Below, piece by piece: positions 1-5,761 of a stretch of DNA of 8,096 bases. The translations under genes were made by a program, and so were the position numbers. The stretch's first letter is position 1; each line of letters opens with the position of its first letter. The notes beneath the pieces are model-generated. The model saw only the letters and a list, made by a program, of their open reading frames with translations. It was not told the DNA's origin and made no database searches. This DNA is from Candidatus Bathyarchaeota archaeon (lineage in GTDB: Archaea > Thermoproteota > Bathyarchaeia > TCS64): assembly GCA_013619005.1 (NCBI GenBank), contig JABXKY010000110.1, forward strand, positions 1 through 8,096, in the 5' to 3' direction.

Positions 1-1
1 A

Positions 2-283
2 CTGGAGGACGCGTTCGAGGCATGTATGGACAAGGATCACGACCATGTCCTCATTAGGCACTCGTACCCCAAAGGAAGGCAAATCCACCCACACACACAC
101 AAAGCATACGAGTGGGTGATCGCTACTCACGGACATTTCAGGGTCGAGTCCGAGGGAGACGAATTAGAGTTTCAACTGAATGGGGAAAAAACATTGGTTA
201 TCCATTACCCGGGAGGGACCGAGCATGGATTGACCGTAATCGGTAACGTGCTTGATTATTTCGTGATGAGAAGATGTGTTTGA
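2..283 (+). CDS. Cupin-fold small protein (5' end beyond window)
   Basis: The reading frame is open to the left edge, so the gene probably begins upstream; an internal ATG at 26 would give an 85-residue protein. Counting from that ATG, the segment at residues 21-25 reads H-P-H-T-H and is followed by E29, then by a conserved-looking glycine turn (H35-G36) and, near the C-terminus, a P-G-G-T-E-H stretch with H67. This HxH...E...H pattern with beta-rich sequence between is the usual metal-binding signature of single-domain cupins, where the histidines and glutamate hold Fe, Mn, Zn or Ni. The substrate cannot be told; small cupins can be dioxygenases, isomerases or sensor domains. The missing N-terminus could include another domain. 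Its end overlaps the start of the following amidohydrolase by 8 bases, which suggests cotranscription and a shared pathway. The cupin fold is fairly secure, the function is not. Confidence 0.7.
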   Translation: MEDAFEACMDKDHDHVLIRHSYPKGRQIHPHTHKAYEWVIATHGHFRVESEGDELEFQLNGEKTLVIHYPGGTEHGLTVIGNVLDYFVMRRCV

Positions 284-1223
284 ATTGAAAAACCATATAA
301 TTGATTGCCATACCCACCTCTTCCCTAAAGAATACGTCAAGGAACTGGACAGGCTCAACATACCTTTCGGGCAGACACTCAGTGAACGCTTCATATTGAC
401 ACCTGAAAGAATCACCGACATGGAGAAAGCCGGAATTGACAGACAGGTGATCAGCATAGCCGTTCCAGGTGTCAACATGTCAACACCTGAGAACGCTGTC
501 CGCCTATCAAAACTAGTCAACGACGAGACGGCAAAGTTGACACATCAGGACGATCGATTCATCGGTCTCGCGTCCCTACCATTGTTAAGCCCTATGGAGG
601 CTGTGGATGAGTTGAGGCGCGCGGTGGAAGAGCTTGGGTTAAAAGGTGCATCAATATTCACGGATGTCTCTGGGAAACAGATCGATCAAGAGGAGTTCTG
701 GCCGATTTACAGGGCTGCATCAAAGCTGGGTGTGCCTGTGTTCGTCCACCCTATAGCTCCGCGGCACCGCAAGGTCTACGATGACTACAGCCTGCTCTCC
801 GTCCTTGGCTTCCCCTTCGAGACCACAATGGCGGCGACCAGACTTGCTCTAAGTGGTTTGCTTAAGGAACTGCCTAATCTGAAGTTAGTGTTATCGCACC
901 TCGGGGGCACGTTACCGTACCTGATGGGTAGGATAGATGATGGGCACCGAATATTCAAGTCGGTTCAGAACAAAATCACTCGTCCTCCTAGCTATTATCT
1001 TAAGAAAATGTACCTCGACGCAGCCTCGTTCTACAAACCAGCGCTAAGATGCGCCATTGATTTCTGGGGGGCAGAAAAGCTGGTTCTTGGCAGCGATTAC
1101 CCTTACGGGTGGGTTGGTGAGTTAAAGAGGTGCGTGGAAAGCGTTGAAGCCTTGAGACTGGACCCAGAAGAACTAGACAGGATACTAAGTGTGAATGCTG
1201 AAGACCTGTTCAAACACAACTAA
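276..1223 (+). CDS. Amidohydrolase family protein (Amidohydro_2 / ACMSD-like)
   Basis: This 315-residue protein has the metal-dependent TIM-barrel amidohydrolase pattern of the ACMSD branch. H12-x-H14 lies in IIDCHTHLFP at the end of strand 1, H158 is in VFVHP, H208 is in LVLSHLGG, and D274 is in LVLGSDYPYG. These match the divalent-metal ligands (HxH, H, H, D) of 2-amino-3-carboxymuconate 6-semialdehyde decarboxylase, gamma-resorcylate decarboxylase and related hydrolases. Family members catalyse non-oxidative decarboxylation or C-C/lactone hydrolysis of aromatic-derived acids; which applies here is unknown. The length is normal and no signal peptide is seen, so it should be cytosolic. The start is GTG at 276, with a GATGAG stretch (265-270) as a plausible ribosome binding site 5 bases upstream; TTG at 285 is a less likely alternative. 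It overlaps the cupin gene, and a cupin dioxygenase plus this decarboxylase or hydrolase would be a logical ring-cleavage pair, but that is inference. Confidence 0.88.
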   Translation: MFELKNHIIDCHTHLFPKEYVKELDRLNIPFGQTLSERFILTPERITDMEKAGIDRQVISIAVPGVNMSTPENAVRLSKLVNDETAKLTHQDDRFIGLASLPLLSPMEAVDELRRAVEELGLKGASIFTDVSGKQIDQEEFWPIYRAASKLGVPVFVHPIAPRHRKVYDDYSLLSVLGFPFETTMAATRLALSGLLKELPNLKLVLSHLGGTLPYLMGRIDDGHRIFKSVQNKITRPPSYYLKKMYLDAASFYKPALRCAIDFWGAEKLVLGSDYPYGWVGELKRCVESVEALRLDPEELDRILSVNAEDLFKHN

Positions 1224-1235
1224 GAAAGATCCTCG

Positions 1236-1240
1236 TTTTT
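1236..1240 (+). terminator. T5 tract after amidohydrolase gene
   Basis: Five consecutive T residues lie 13 bases after the amidohydrolase stop codon, in a GTTTTTATC context with no GC-rich hairpin. Oligo-T runs on the non-template strand are the usual intrinsic terminators in archaea. The inverted repeat at 1251-1272 follows and might add to termination. Confidence 0.4.
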
Positions 1241-1250
1241 ATCAATCTTA

Positions 1251-1272
1251 GGTGTTTATTATTAGAAACACC
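1251..1272. repeat. Inverted repeat GGTGTTT-N8-AAACACC (possible operator)
   Basis: Perfect 7-base arms at 1251-1257 and 1266-1272 flank the spacer ATTATTAG. The repeat encloses the TATA-like element of the downstream small gene, so a dimeric regulator bound here would compete with TBP/TFB. It could instead form an RNA hairpin at the end of the amidohydrolase transcript. Seven-base arms with short spacers arise by chance a few times in a window this size, so only the position makes it notable. Confidence 0.4.
1255..1264 (+). promoter_or_regulatory. TATA-like box for the four-cysteine small gene
   Basis: TTTATTATTA is centred about 24 bases before the ATG at 1284. That spacing would start the transcript at or next to the start codon, giving a leaderless mRNA as is common in archaea. 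No Shine-Dalgarno-like sequence is needed or seen. Confidence 0.45.
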
Positions 1273-1283
1273 CTACATGACCT

Positions 1284-1490
1284 ATGTCAGGTGGTTCCAA
1301 AAAAACGGATATGCCCGGGGAGGGTGAACCTTTGAACTGTGCGTTCCAGCGACGTGATAAAGGCGCAACCAAGATAGAATGTGTTTTGACCGATGGAGGG
1401 TCTACGAGTATACTGTACAGGATGGTCGACCGGGACCAATGCAAGATTGATATATGCCCCATTTATCAGACGTGGAAAAAAGTGGCGTAG
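1284..1490 (+). CDS. Small four-cysteine protein of unknown function
   Basis: I do not recognise this 68-residue protein. It begins with a Gly/Ser/Lys/Pro-rich, probably disordered stretch (residues 1-17). A compact part follows with cysteines at 19, 33, 53 and 58, the last two in D-Q-C-K-I-D-I-C-P-I-Y, and it ends in an aromatic/basic tail (Y61, W64, K65, K66). Four spaced cysteines could bind zinc or form disulfides, but no known zinc-ribbon spacing is evident. It has no membrane segment or signal peptide. Support for a real gene comes from the promoter-like element at a leaderless distance, a clear ATG, protein-like composition and its position filling an otherwise empty 337-base gap. A reading frame on the opposite strand (1262-1462) has no such support. 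Homology evidence is needed to be sure it is translated. Confidence 0.5.
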   Translation: MSGGSKKTDMPGEGEPLNCAFQRRDKGATKIECVLTDGGSTSILYRMVDRDQCKIDICPIYQTWKKVA

Positions 1491-1512
1491 AATCGTCTTC
1501 TGTTAATCAAAC

Positions 1513-1536
1513 ATTATTTGGTATCCAAAAAATAAT
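1513..1536. terminator. A/T-rich imperfect palindrome between convergent genes
   Basis: ATTATTTGG (1513-1521) pairs with CCAAAAAATAAT (1525-1536) with a three-base bulge and a TAT loop. It sits between the ends of the small plus-strand gene and the minus-strand aminotransferase. Read on the minus strand it contains a T6 run (1532-1527), which fits termination of the aminotransferase transcript. A second minus-strand T5 run lies right after the aminotransferase stop, at 1556-1552. Nothing else is evident between 1491 and 1560. Confidence 0.4.
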
Positions 1537-1560
1537 GAGAAATAGGATAAGAAAAAGGGG

Positions 1561-2901
1561 TTAGGCGTGCTTTTTTATAGCAGCCTCAAGTATGCCCATA
1601 CCGGTCTCAATGAGGTCGTCCTCGATGATGAGCGGTGGGTGGAGCCTGATGGCGTTGCTGTAAAGACCTGCCTTCAATGTCATAAGCCCATTCTTCAGAC
1701 ACTCCTTCATGATAGCGCTGCTAACCTCCGCATCCGGTTTCTTGGTCTTGGGATCCTTGACGAACTCCATGGCCAGCATTGGTCCGAGCCCTCGGACGTC
1801 GCCGATCATTGGGTACTTTTCCTGGAACTCGTTCAGCCTCTTGCGTAGCTTTACGCCCATCTTCTCTGCCCTACCAGGAATATCCTCCCTCTCCATGATC
1901 TCTATCACCTTGAGGGCTGTAGCGCACCCGATGGGGTTACCACCGAAGGTACCACCTAGGCTTCCGGGGTAGACATCGCCCATCAGCTCCTCGCTTCCAA
2001 CTACTGCGCTCAGTGGCAAGCCATTAGCTAGCGCCTTAGCCATAACGATGATATCGGGAACGATACCGTAGTGCTCTATCGCGAACATCTTTCCCGTCCG
2101 GCCGAAGCCAGTCTGCACTTCGTCCATGATAATCTTGATATCATGCTTGTCGGCGACCTCCTTCAGCATAGGATAGAAGTTCTTGGGTGGATCGATGAAA
2201 CCTCCCTCGCCCTGTATGGTCTCGACGATTATCGAGCCTACAGTAGTTGGATCCACTTGTGTCTTGAAGACGCTCTTCTCGATGTGGTGGATGGCCGCCT
2301 TGCCACACTCCTCCCTGTCATCAGTGCCCCATGGGCACCTGTACGCGTATGGGAATGGCGTGAAGTAGACTCCCGGCACGAATGGGCCAAGCCCTACCTT
2401 GTAGGGGTCCCACTTACCAGTCAGAGTCATGGCCATATACGTCCTGCCGTGGAAGCTGTTCTCGAAGCTCAGAATATTGGGCCTACCAGTGGACTGTCTG
2501 ACGATCTTGACCGCGTTCTCAACCGCCTCGGAGCCACTGTTGACCATCATGGCGCGCTTCTTATAGTCGCCTGGTGTGATGTCGCACAGCTTCATGGCTA
2601 AATCGGTGTAGACCTGGTAGTTGCCTACGTGAATGCAGCTGTGAATCAGCTTTCTAGCTTGCTCAGTGATGGTCTCAACGATCTCCTCCGTGCAGTGACC
2701 GAGGCTGGTTACGCCGATCCCCGATGTGAAGTCGAGTAATGTGTTCCCGTCCACGTCCTCCAACAACGCGCCTTTTGATTTGGCGATCGTGACTGGCTGG
2801 ACAAGATAAACGCCCGCGGGCACGTACTCGTTCCTCTGTTTAATCAATTCAAGGCTCTTGGGGCCTGGAACTGCAGTGACTAAGTTAGGAACTTTTGTCA
2901 T
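1561..2901 (-). CDS. Class III PLP-dependent aminotransferase (GABA/ornithine type)
   Basis: This 446-residue enzyme belongs to fold-type I, aminotransferase class III. In order it shows a DVDGN/LDF N-terminal strand with G-x-x-x-LGH (about 50-70), N-S-G-S-E-A at 121-126 binding the cofactor phosphate, and N-S-F-H-G-R at 148-153. It then has VETIQGEGG (226-234), the D260 of IMDEVQTGFGRTG that pairs with the pyridine nitrogen, the Schiff-base lysine K289 in MAKALANG, and GGTFGGNP around 317-322. Family members move an amino group from 4-aminobutyrate, ornithine or acetylornithine to 2-oxoglutarate. Thermococcal homologues annotated the same way include amino acid racemases, so racemase activity is possible. 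The start is the ATG at 2901: the frame continues to 2955, but a TATA-like box at 2929-2937 places transcription start near 2908, excluding the longer form. Two MFS transporter genes lie upstream on the same strand. The class is certain, the substrate is not. Confidence 0.93.
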   Translation of the reverse strand: MTKVPNLVTAVPGPKSLELIKQRNEYVPAGVYLVQPVTIAKSKGALLEDVDGNTLLDFTSGIGVTSLGHCTEEIVETITEQARKLIHSCIHVGNYQVYTDLAMKLCDITPGDYKKRAMMVNSGSEAVENAVKIVRQSTGRPNILSFENSFHGRTYMAMTLTGKWDPYKVGLGPFVPGVYFTPFPYAYRCPWGTDDREECGKAAIHHIEKSVFKTQVDPTTVGSIIVETIQGEGGFIDPPKNFYPMLKEVADKHDIKIIMDEVQTGFGRTGKMFAIEHYGIVPDIIVMAKALANGLPLSAVVGSEELMGDVYPGSLGGTFGGNPIGCATALKVIEIMEREDIPGRAEKMGVKLRKRLNEFQEKYPMIGDVRGLGPMLAMEFVKDPKTKKPDAEVSSAIMKECLKNGLMTLKAGLYSNAIRLHPPLIIEDDLIETGMGILEAAIKKHA

Positions 2902-2928
2902 TATGCATCGGGATACAGTACTTTGATA

Positions 2929-2937
2929 GATTAATAA
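2929..2937 (-). promoter_or_regulatory. TATA-like box for the aminotransferase gene
   Basis: On the minus strand this reads TTATTAATC, centred about 32 bases before the ATG at 2901. Transcription would start near 2908, giving a leader of only a few bases, too short for a ribosome binding site; none is visible. It indicates that the aminotransferase can be transcribed independently of the upstream transporter. Confidence 0.45.
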
Positions 2938-2963
2938 CCCTAACGGGGCAGGCATGAAAGATT

Positions 2964-2975
2964 TTACAAAGGTTT
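2964..2975. repeat. Left copy of a 12-bp inverted repeat flanking MFS gene A
   Basis: TTACAAAGGTTT overlaps the stop codon region of transporter A. Its exact reverse complement lies at 4321-4332, just upstream of that gene. One or two such 12-base pairs are expected by chance in 8 kb, so it may mean nothing. Confidence 0.3.
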
Positions 2976-4266
2976 AGGATAACCCAGATGGAGAGATTTC
3001 CTTCGCCCTTGGGTCTTTCAGGAAGAAGATGATTATGGGGATAGCTAATGCTTCAAGCAGAGATCCAGAGATTAGTAACAAGGCGGGATTTTTCTCGTAT
3101 ACATATCCACCTATCATCGCCCCTGGGAGCCCCAGCAGCCCTGAGACTGTACCCATCAAGCCGAGTACTTTTCCTCTGTCCTTCGCCGGTACCAGGTCTG
3201 TAATCAAGGAGTTCCAGGCTGGTCCTCCCATGAACCCACCCGTCCTAAGGCGTCCGCCGCCGATTCCCTGTGCCACACCTATAACGGAGTACGCGCCGAG
3301 GAGTTTCCTATAATCGTTGAACAAGAATAGGCTCAGGCTATCGAAAGGTCCCAGTCCCCTCGCCATTAGGATCAAGTTCTTTCTGCTAGTCCTATCTGCA
3401 ACGACGCCGCTGACTAGGTATAGGGGCACGCTGATGAACATGGCAACGCTCTGAAGCATACCGTACTGTGCCATTGTTAGGTCAACTACGTTGACAGCGT
3501 AAATAGAAAGGAAAGTCCAGGTCATCCTCATGGCAAAACCCGTGATGATTGTAACAGCTAGCATTGCCCAGACGGTTCTCGGCTGTCGTTTGAACGTCTC
3601 TATTAGTCCGACGCGCTCTTCCGTCTCAGTTATCTCCTCTTCCTTGGCGTCCTCTGTCACAAGGGTTTCTGTCAGGAAAATTTGTCTAATAATGGTAGCG
3701 ATCGCGGCTGCCCCAATAAACATGAGCAGCCCTGTTTTGACCCCTCTTTCGAGTCCCATGAGGTCCAGATAGTATCCGCTCACCACTGGCATGAAGATGC
3801 CGGGGATTCCTGTCATGAACCTGTAGGCTCCAAACCCTGCACCTTTCTTATCTTGTGGAAGGCTCTCGGCGATTATTGCGTTGAAAGCAGGCATATAGAT
3901 GCTTGCGCAGGCGTTCACAACGATTCCTGGCACAACCCAGTACCATGAGTTCGCGAAGTATAGGAAAATAGGTGAGATAACCCTCAAGGCCGTACCAAGG
4001 ACAATAACCTTCTTTCTACCTATCCTGTCTGCAAGCATGCCCCCTGGAAGTTGGAACAGGATTCTGCTCGTGTTCTGGATTGTTGCCAGAAAACCAATGA
4101 TAACAGGTGAAACATTGAGCACTTCAAGAAGGTAGAGGCCCCACCATAGCTCCCAGAACCCGTTAAAAATAGTGTAAAGCATATTTGTGCTGCTAATTGC
4201 GACAATGTTCCGGTTCGAGAAGACTTCTTTCAGGCTAGTGGAAACGTCTGATAATATTGAAGGCAA
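2974..4266 (-). CDS. MFS transporter A (12-TM secondary transporter)
   Basis: This 430-residue protein has the layout of a 12-helix major facilitator. The first half carries motif A, G-M-L-A-D-R-I-G-R-K-K at 76-86, in the loop between helices 2 and 3. The second half repeats it as G-V-V-A-D-R-T-S-R-K-N at 287-297. The two halves are joined by an acidic cytoplasmic linker (about 200-228, rich in E and D). Further internal symmetry shows as A-E-S-L-P (133-137) and T-D-L-V-P (356-360), each followed by a basic/glycine stretch. A glycine-rich segment lies at 334-348. The start is TTG at 4266: a stop codon lies directly upstream in frame, and AGGAT about 8 bases before serves as ribosome binding site. 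It is probably a proton- or sodium-coupled permease in the cell membrane; the substrate is unknown. The neighbouring aminotransferase hints at amino acids or drug-like amines, by context only. It is a paralogue of the next transporter upstream. Confidence 0.9.
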   Translation of the reverse strand: MPSILSDVSTSLKEVFSNRNIVAISSTNMLYTIFNGFWELWWGLYLLEVLNVSPVIIGFLATIQNTSRILFQLPGGMLADRIGRKKVIVLGTALRVISPIFLYFANSWYWVVPGIVVNACASIYMPAFNAIIAESLPQDKKGAGFGAYRFMTGIPGIFMPVVSGYYLDLMGLERGVKTGLLMFIGAAAIATIIRQIFLTETLVTEDAKEEEITETEERVGLIETFKRQPRTVWAMLAVTIITGFAMRMTWTFLSIYAVNVVDLTMAQYGMLQSVAMFISVPLYLVSGVVADRTSRKNLILMARGLGPFDSLSLFLFNDYRKLLGAYSVIGVAQGIGGGRLRTGGFMGGPAWNSLITDLVPAKDRGKVLGLMGTVSGLLGLPGAMIGGYVYEKNPALLLISGSLLEALAIPIIIFFLKDPRAKEISPSGLS

Positions 4267-4279
4267 CTATATGTATCCT

Positions 4280-4293
4280 GATACTGTGGTATC
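4280..4293. repeat. Short inverted repeat GATAC-TGTG-GTATC in transporter A leader
   Basis: Five-base arms with a four-base loop fall around the predicted transcription start of transporter A, 14-27 bases before its TTG. It could be an operator half-site pair or a small leader hairpin just ahead of the AGGAT ribosome binding site. The arms are short and chance is a fair explanation. Confidence 0.25.
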
Positions 4294-4310
4294 TCGTGAC
4301 AATTTACAGC

Positions 4311-4323
4311 TTTAATTAAAAAA
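4311..4323 (-). promoter_or_regulatory. TATA-like box for transporter A, also T6 run after transporter B
   Basis: On the minus strand this reads TTTTTTAATTAAA, preceded by AAAGG as a weak BRE-like element. It would start transcription near 4290, leaving a leader of about 24 bases that contains the AGGAT ribosome binding site. The T6 run (4323-4318) lies about 40 bases after the stop of transporter B and could terminate that transcript, so one sequence may serve both purposes. Confidence 0.45.
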
Positions 4324-4332
4324 CCTTTGTAA
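4321..4332. repeat. Right copy of a 12-bp inverted repeat flanking MFS gene A
   Basis: AAACCTTTGTAA is the exact reverse complement of 2964-2975. It borders the TATA-like element of transporter A on its upstream side. Confidence 0.3.
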
Positions 4333-4361
4333 TAGTACAATCCACTGTAGCTCATATATTC

Positions 4362-5651
4362 TTAGCTCTGAGCCTTTTCGGGGTCACGAATGAATAATAT
4401 TACGCAGATAAGCTGGACAACGGTCGCCACAGCTACCGCGTACCATGGATATGCTGGGTTCATGTTATAGAGAATACCACCAACTATTGATGAAGCCATT
4501 ACAGGTAAGACAAATAGATAGCCCATTCCAGGTCCACCTGTTCCCCCTCCAGTAGCTCCAATCATCACGCTACCCCTGCCAAAAGCTGCCATAACATTTC
4601 CTCTAAGTTGTCTTGGTACATAATCCGCCATAAGGGCAGTGCTCGCCGGTAGGAACAGCGCACCTGCAGTTGCCGCGCCGAGGCGAATCAGTAGTACAGA
4701 GAAATAACCGTTCGCGAAAATGAGTGCTGGAAGGGAGACAAGCGACACAACCATAGCGGCCGTAAGGGACTTTGTCCTGCCAAGTTTGTCCGCAACCATC
4801 CCTGAGGGTATTGTGAGCACGACTTTTAGAATTGACTCGTATAGTAGGATGATGCCCCACTCGATCTTTGTCAGCCCAATTATCTCTGTAGCGTAGACTA
4901 CCCAGAATGGACTCGATATCCCATTGGATACAAAGCCCATAAGAACCACGACTCCTAGAGCGACTACACTCTTGGAAGTGTCACGTAGAAGGTCAGGGAT
5001 TCCACCATAAGTATTCTTGAGTATAACGAGTACGCTGGGCATAGGCTCACTGGAGTCTATCTTATGGGTATCAACGAGTTTTCTGTGAGCTAGAGTAGCC
5101 GAGAATACGAACTGTAGCCCAAGCAAGCTATACAGTACCCGCATCCCAACGTTATCGCCGTACATTAACAGGACGGTTGCTGCGATATATGGACTGAACA
5201 TTGAAACAGCGTTTGCTATTGTACCCATGGTGGCTATCCCTATTCCTCTGTTCCTTGGCTCTAAGCTGTCAGCTAGTATCGCCGATGTGGGAGGGAAGGA
5301 GACTACCATGAATCCTTGAAGAAGAGACCCAACAGCGATCCATTCCCAGCTCGGGGCAAGCACAAAGAAGAGCATTGTAATCACGTTGAGGATATCTGCG
5401 ATCACAATTATCTTGACACGGCTTCTCCTGTCAGTGAGGTAGCCTGCTATTGGGAACATTAAGAGTCCTGCCAATGGTCTAAGGCTGTTGATAATACCAA
5501 TCTGGGAGCTGTTTCCACCCACGGCGAGTACAAAGAGACTCGCATAGCTGAGAACCATCCGCCTGAAGAACATCCCAACCACTTGACGTATCGTCAATAT
5601 GGTCAGATTGCCCTTCATGAACGAGAAACGGTTCTTTAGCTCCCTTATCAT
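4362..5651 (-). CDS. MFS transporter B (12-TM secondary transporter)
   Basis: This 429-residue protein is a second major facilitator of nearly identical length to transporter A. Motif A appears as G-Y-L-T-D-R-R-S-R-V-K at 70-80 and its second-half counterpart as G-M-V-A-D-K-L-G-R-T-K at 284-294. A-D-S-L-E-P-R-N-R-G (127-136) and A-D-Y-V-P-R-Q-L-R-G (342-351) mark the equivalent loop in each half. A strikingly glycine-rich turn (G365 to G377) follows. The C-terminus ends FIRDPEKAQS, like the FLKDPRAKEIS of transporter A, which supports recent common ancestry or joint function. The start is ATG at 5651, with GAGGTAGGA (5666-5658) as a good ribosome binding site, so this gene is led rather than leaderless. 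It is an inner membrane permease or exporter with unknown substrate. It is divergent from the beta-lactamase-fold gene across a 110-base regulatory gap. Confidence 0.9.
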   Translation of the reverse strand: MIRELKNRFSFMKGNLTILTIRQVVGMFFRRMVLSYASLFVLAVGGNSSQIGIINSLRPLAGLLMFPIAGYLTDRRSRVKIIVIADILNVITMLFFVLAPSWEWIAVGSLLQGFMVVSFPPTSAILADSLEPRNRGIGIATMGTIANAVSMFSPYIAATVLLMYGDNVGMRVLYSLLGLQFVFSATLAHRKLVDTHKIDSSEPMPSVLVILKNTYGGIPDLLRDTSKSVVALGVVVLMGFVSNGISSPFWVVYATEIIGLTKIEWGIILLYESILKVVLTIPSGMVADKLGRTKSLTAAMVVSLVSLPALIFANGYFSVLLIRLGAATAGALFLPASTALMADYVPRQLRGNVMAAFGRGSVMIGATGGGTGGPGMGYLFVLPVMASSIVGGILYNMNPAYPWYAVAVATVVQLICVILFIRDPEKAQS

Positions 5652-5657
5652 ATACGT

Positions 5658-5666
5658 TCCTACCTC
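5658..5666 (-). promoter_or_regulatory. Ribosome binding site of transporter B
   Basis: GAGGTAGGA on the minus strand matches the archaeal anti-Shine-Dalgarno core (complement of GAGGT) about 10 bases before the ATG at 5651. It is the strongest such site in the window and fixes this start. It implies a real 5' leader, unlike the leaderless neighbour across the gap. Confidence 0.5.
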
Positions 5667-5700
5667 AATGGAGCTAGCTTACAGATAAATGAAGAGGGTA

Positions 5701-5723
5701 AAATCAATTGTATTAGTTGATTT
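5701..5723. repeat. Inverted repeat AAATCAA-N9-TTGATTT in the divergent promoter
   Basis: Perfect 7-base arms at 5701-5707 and 5717-5723 surround a 9-base spacer. It lies immediately upstream of the BRE/TATA of the serine hydrolase gene and overlaps the A/T-rich stretch (minus-strand ATTGATTTTA, 5710-5701) most likely to serve as promoter for transporter B. A regulator bound here could control both genes. A chance match is possible because arms of this length are not rare. Confidence 0.4.
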
Positions 5724-5725
5724 CT

Positions 5726-5741
5726 GGAAAAACGTATTAAC
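5726..5741 (+). promoter_or_regulatory. BRE and TATA-like box for the serine hydrolase gene
   Basis: GGAAAAACG (5726-5734) followed by TATTAAC (5735-5741) resembles an archaeal BRE/TATA pair. The TATA centre is 24 bases before the ATG at 5762, predicting a leaderless transcript. No ribosome binding site is seen before that ATG, which agrees. Confidence 0.55.
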
Positions 5742-5761
5742 GGAATGACACATGCATACCC

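Noticed and set aside
365..378. Possible CRISPR, tRNA or mobile element signals anywhere in the window
   Set aside because: No regularly spaced repeats, cloverleaf sequences, transposase or integrase motifs were found in any gap; the coordinates given are only a placeholder.
164..520. 118-residue minus-strand reading frame across the cupin/amidohydrolase junction
   Set aside because: It opposes the HxH metal motif of the amidohydrolase and the cupin end, both of which are clearly coding on the plus strand.
1262..1462. 66-residue minus-strand reading frame opposite the four-cysteine small gene
   Set aside because: No promoter-like element or ribosome binding site was seen for it, whereas the plus frame has a TATA-like element at leaderless distance.
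2071..2601. 176-residue plus-strand reading frame inside the aminotransferase gene
   Set aside because: It lies entirely opposite conserved PLP-enzyme motifs and has no promoter or recognisable domain.
2902..2955. 18-residue N-terminal extension of the aminotransferase
   Set aside because: The extension covers the likely TATA box and transcription start and is unlike class III N-termini; ATG 2901 is preferred.
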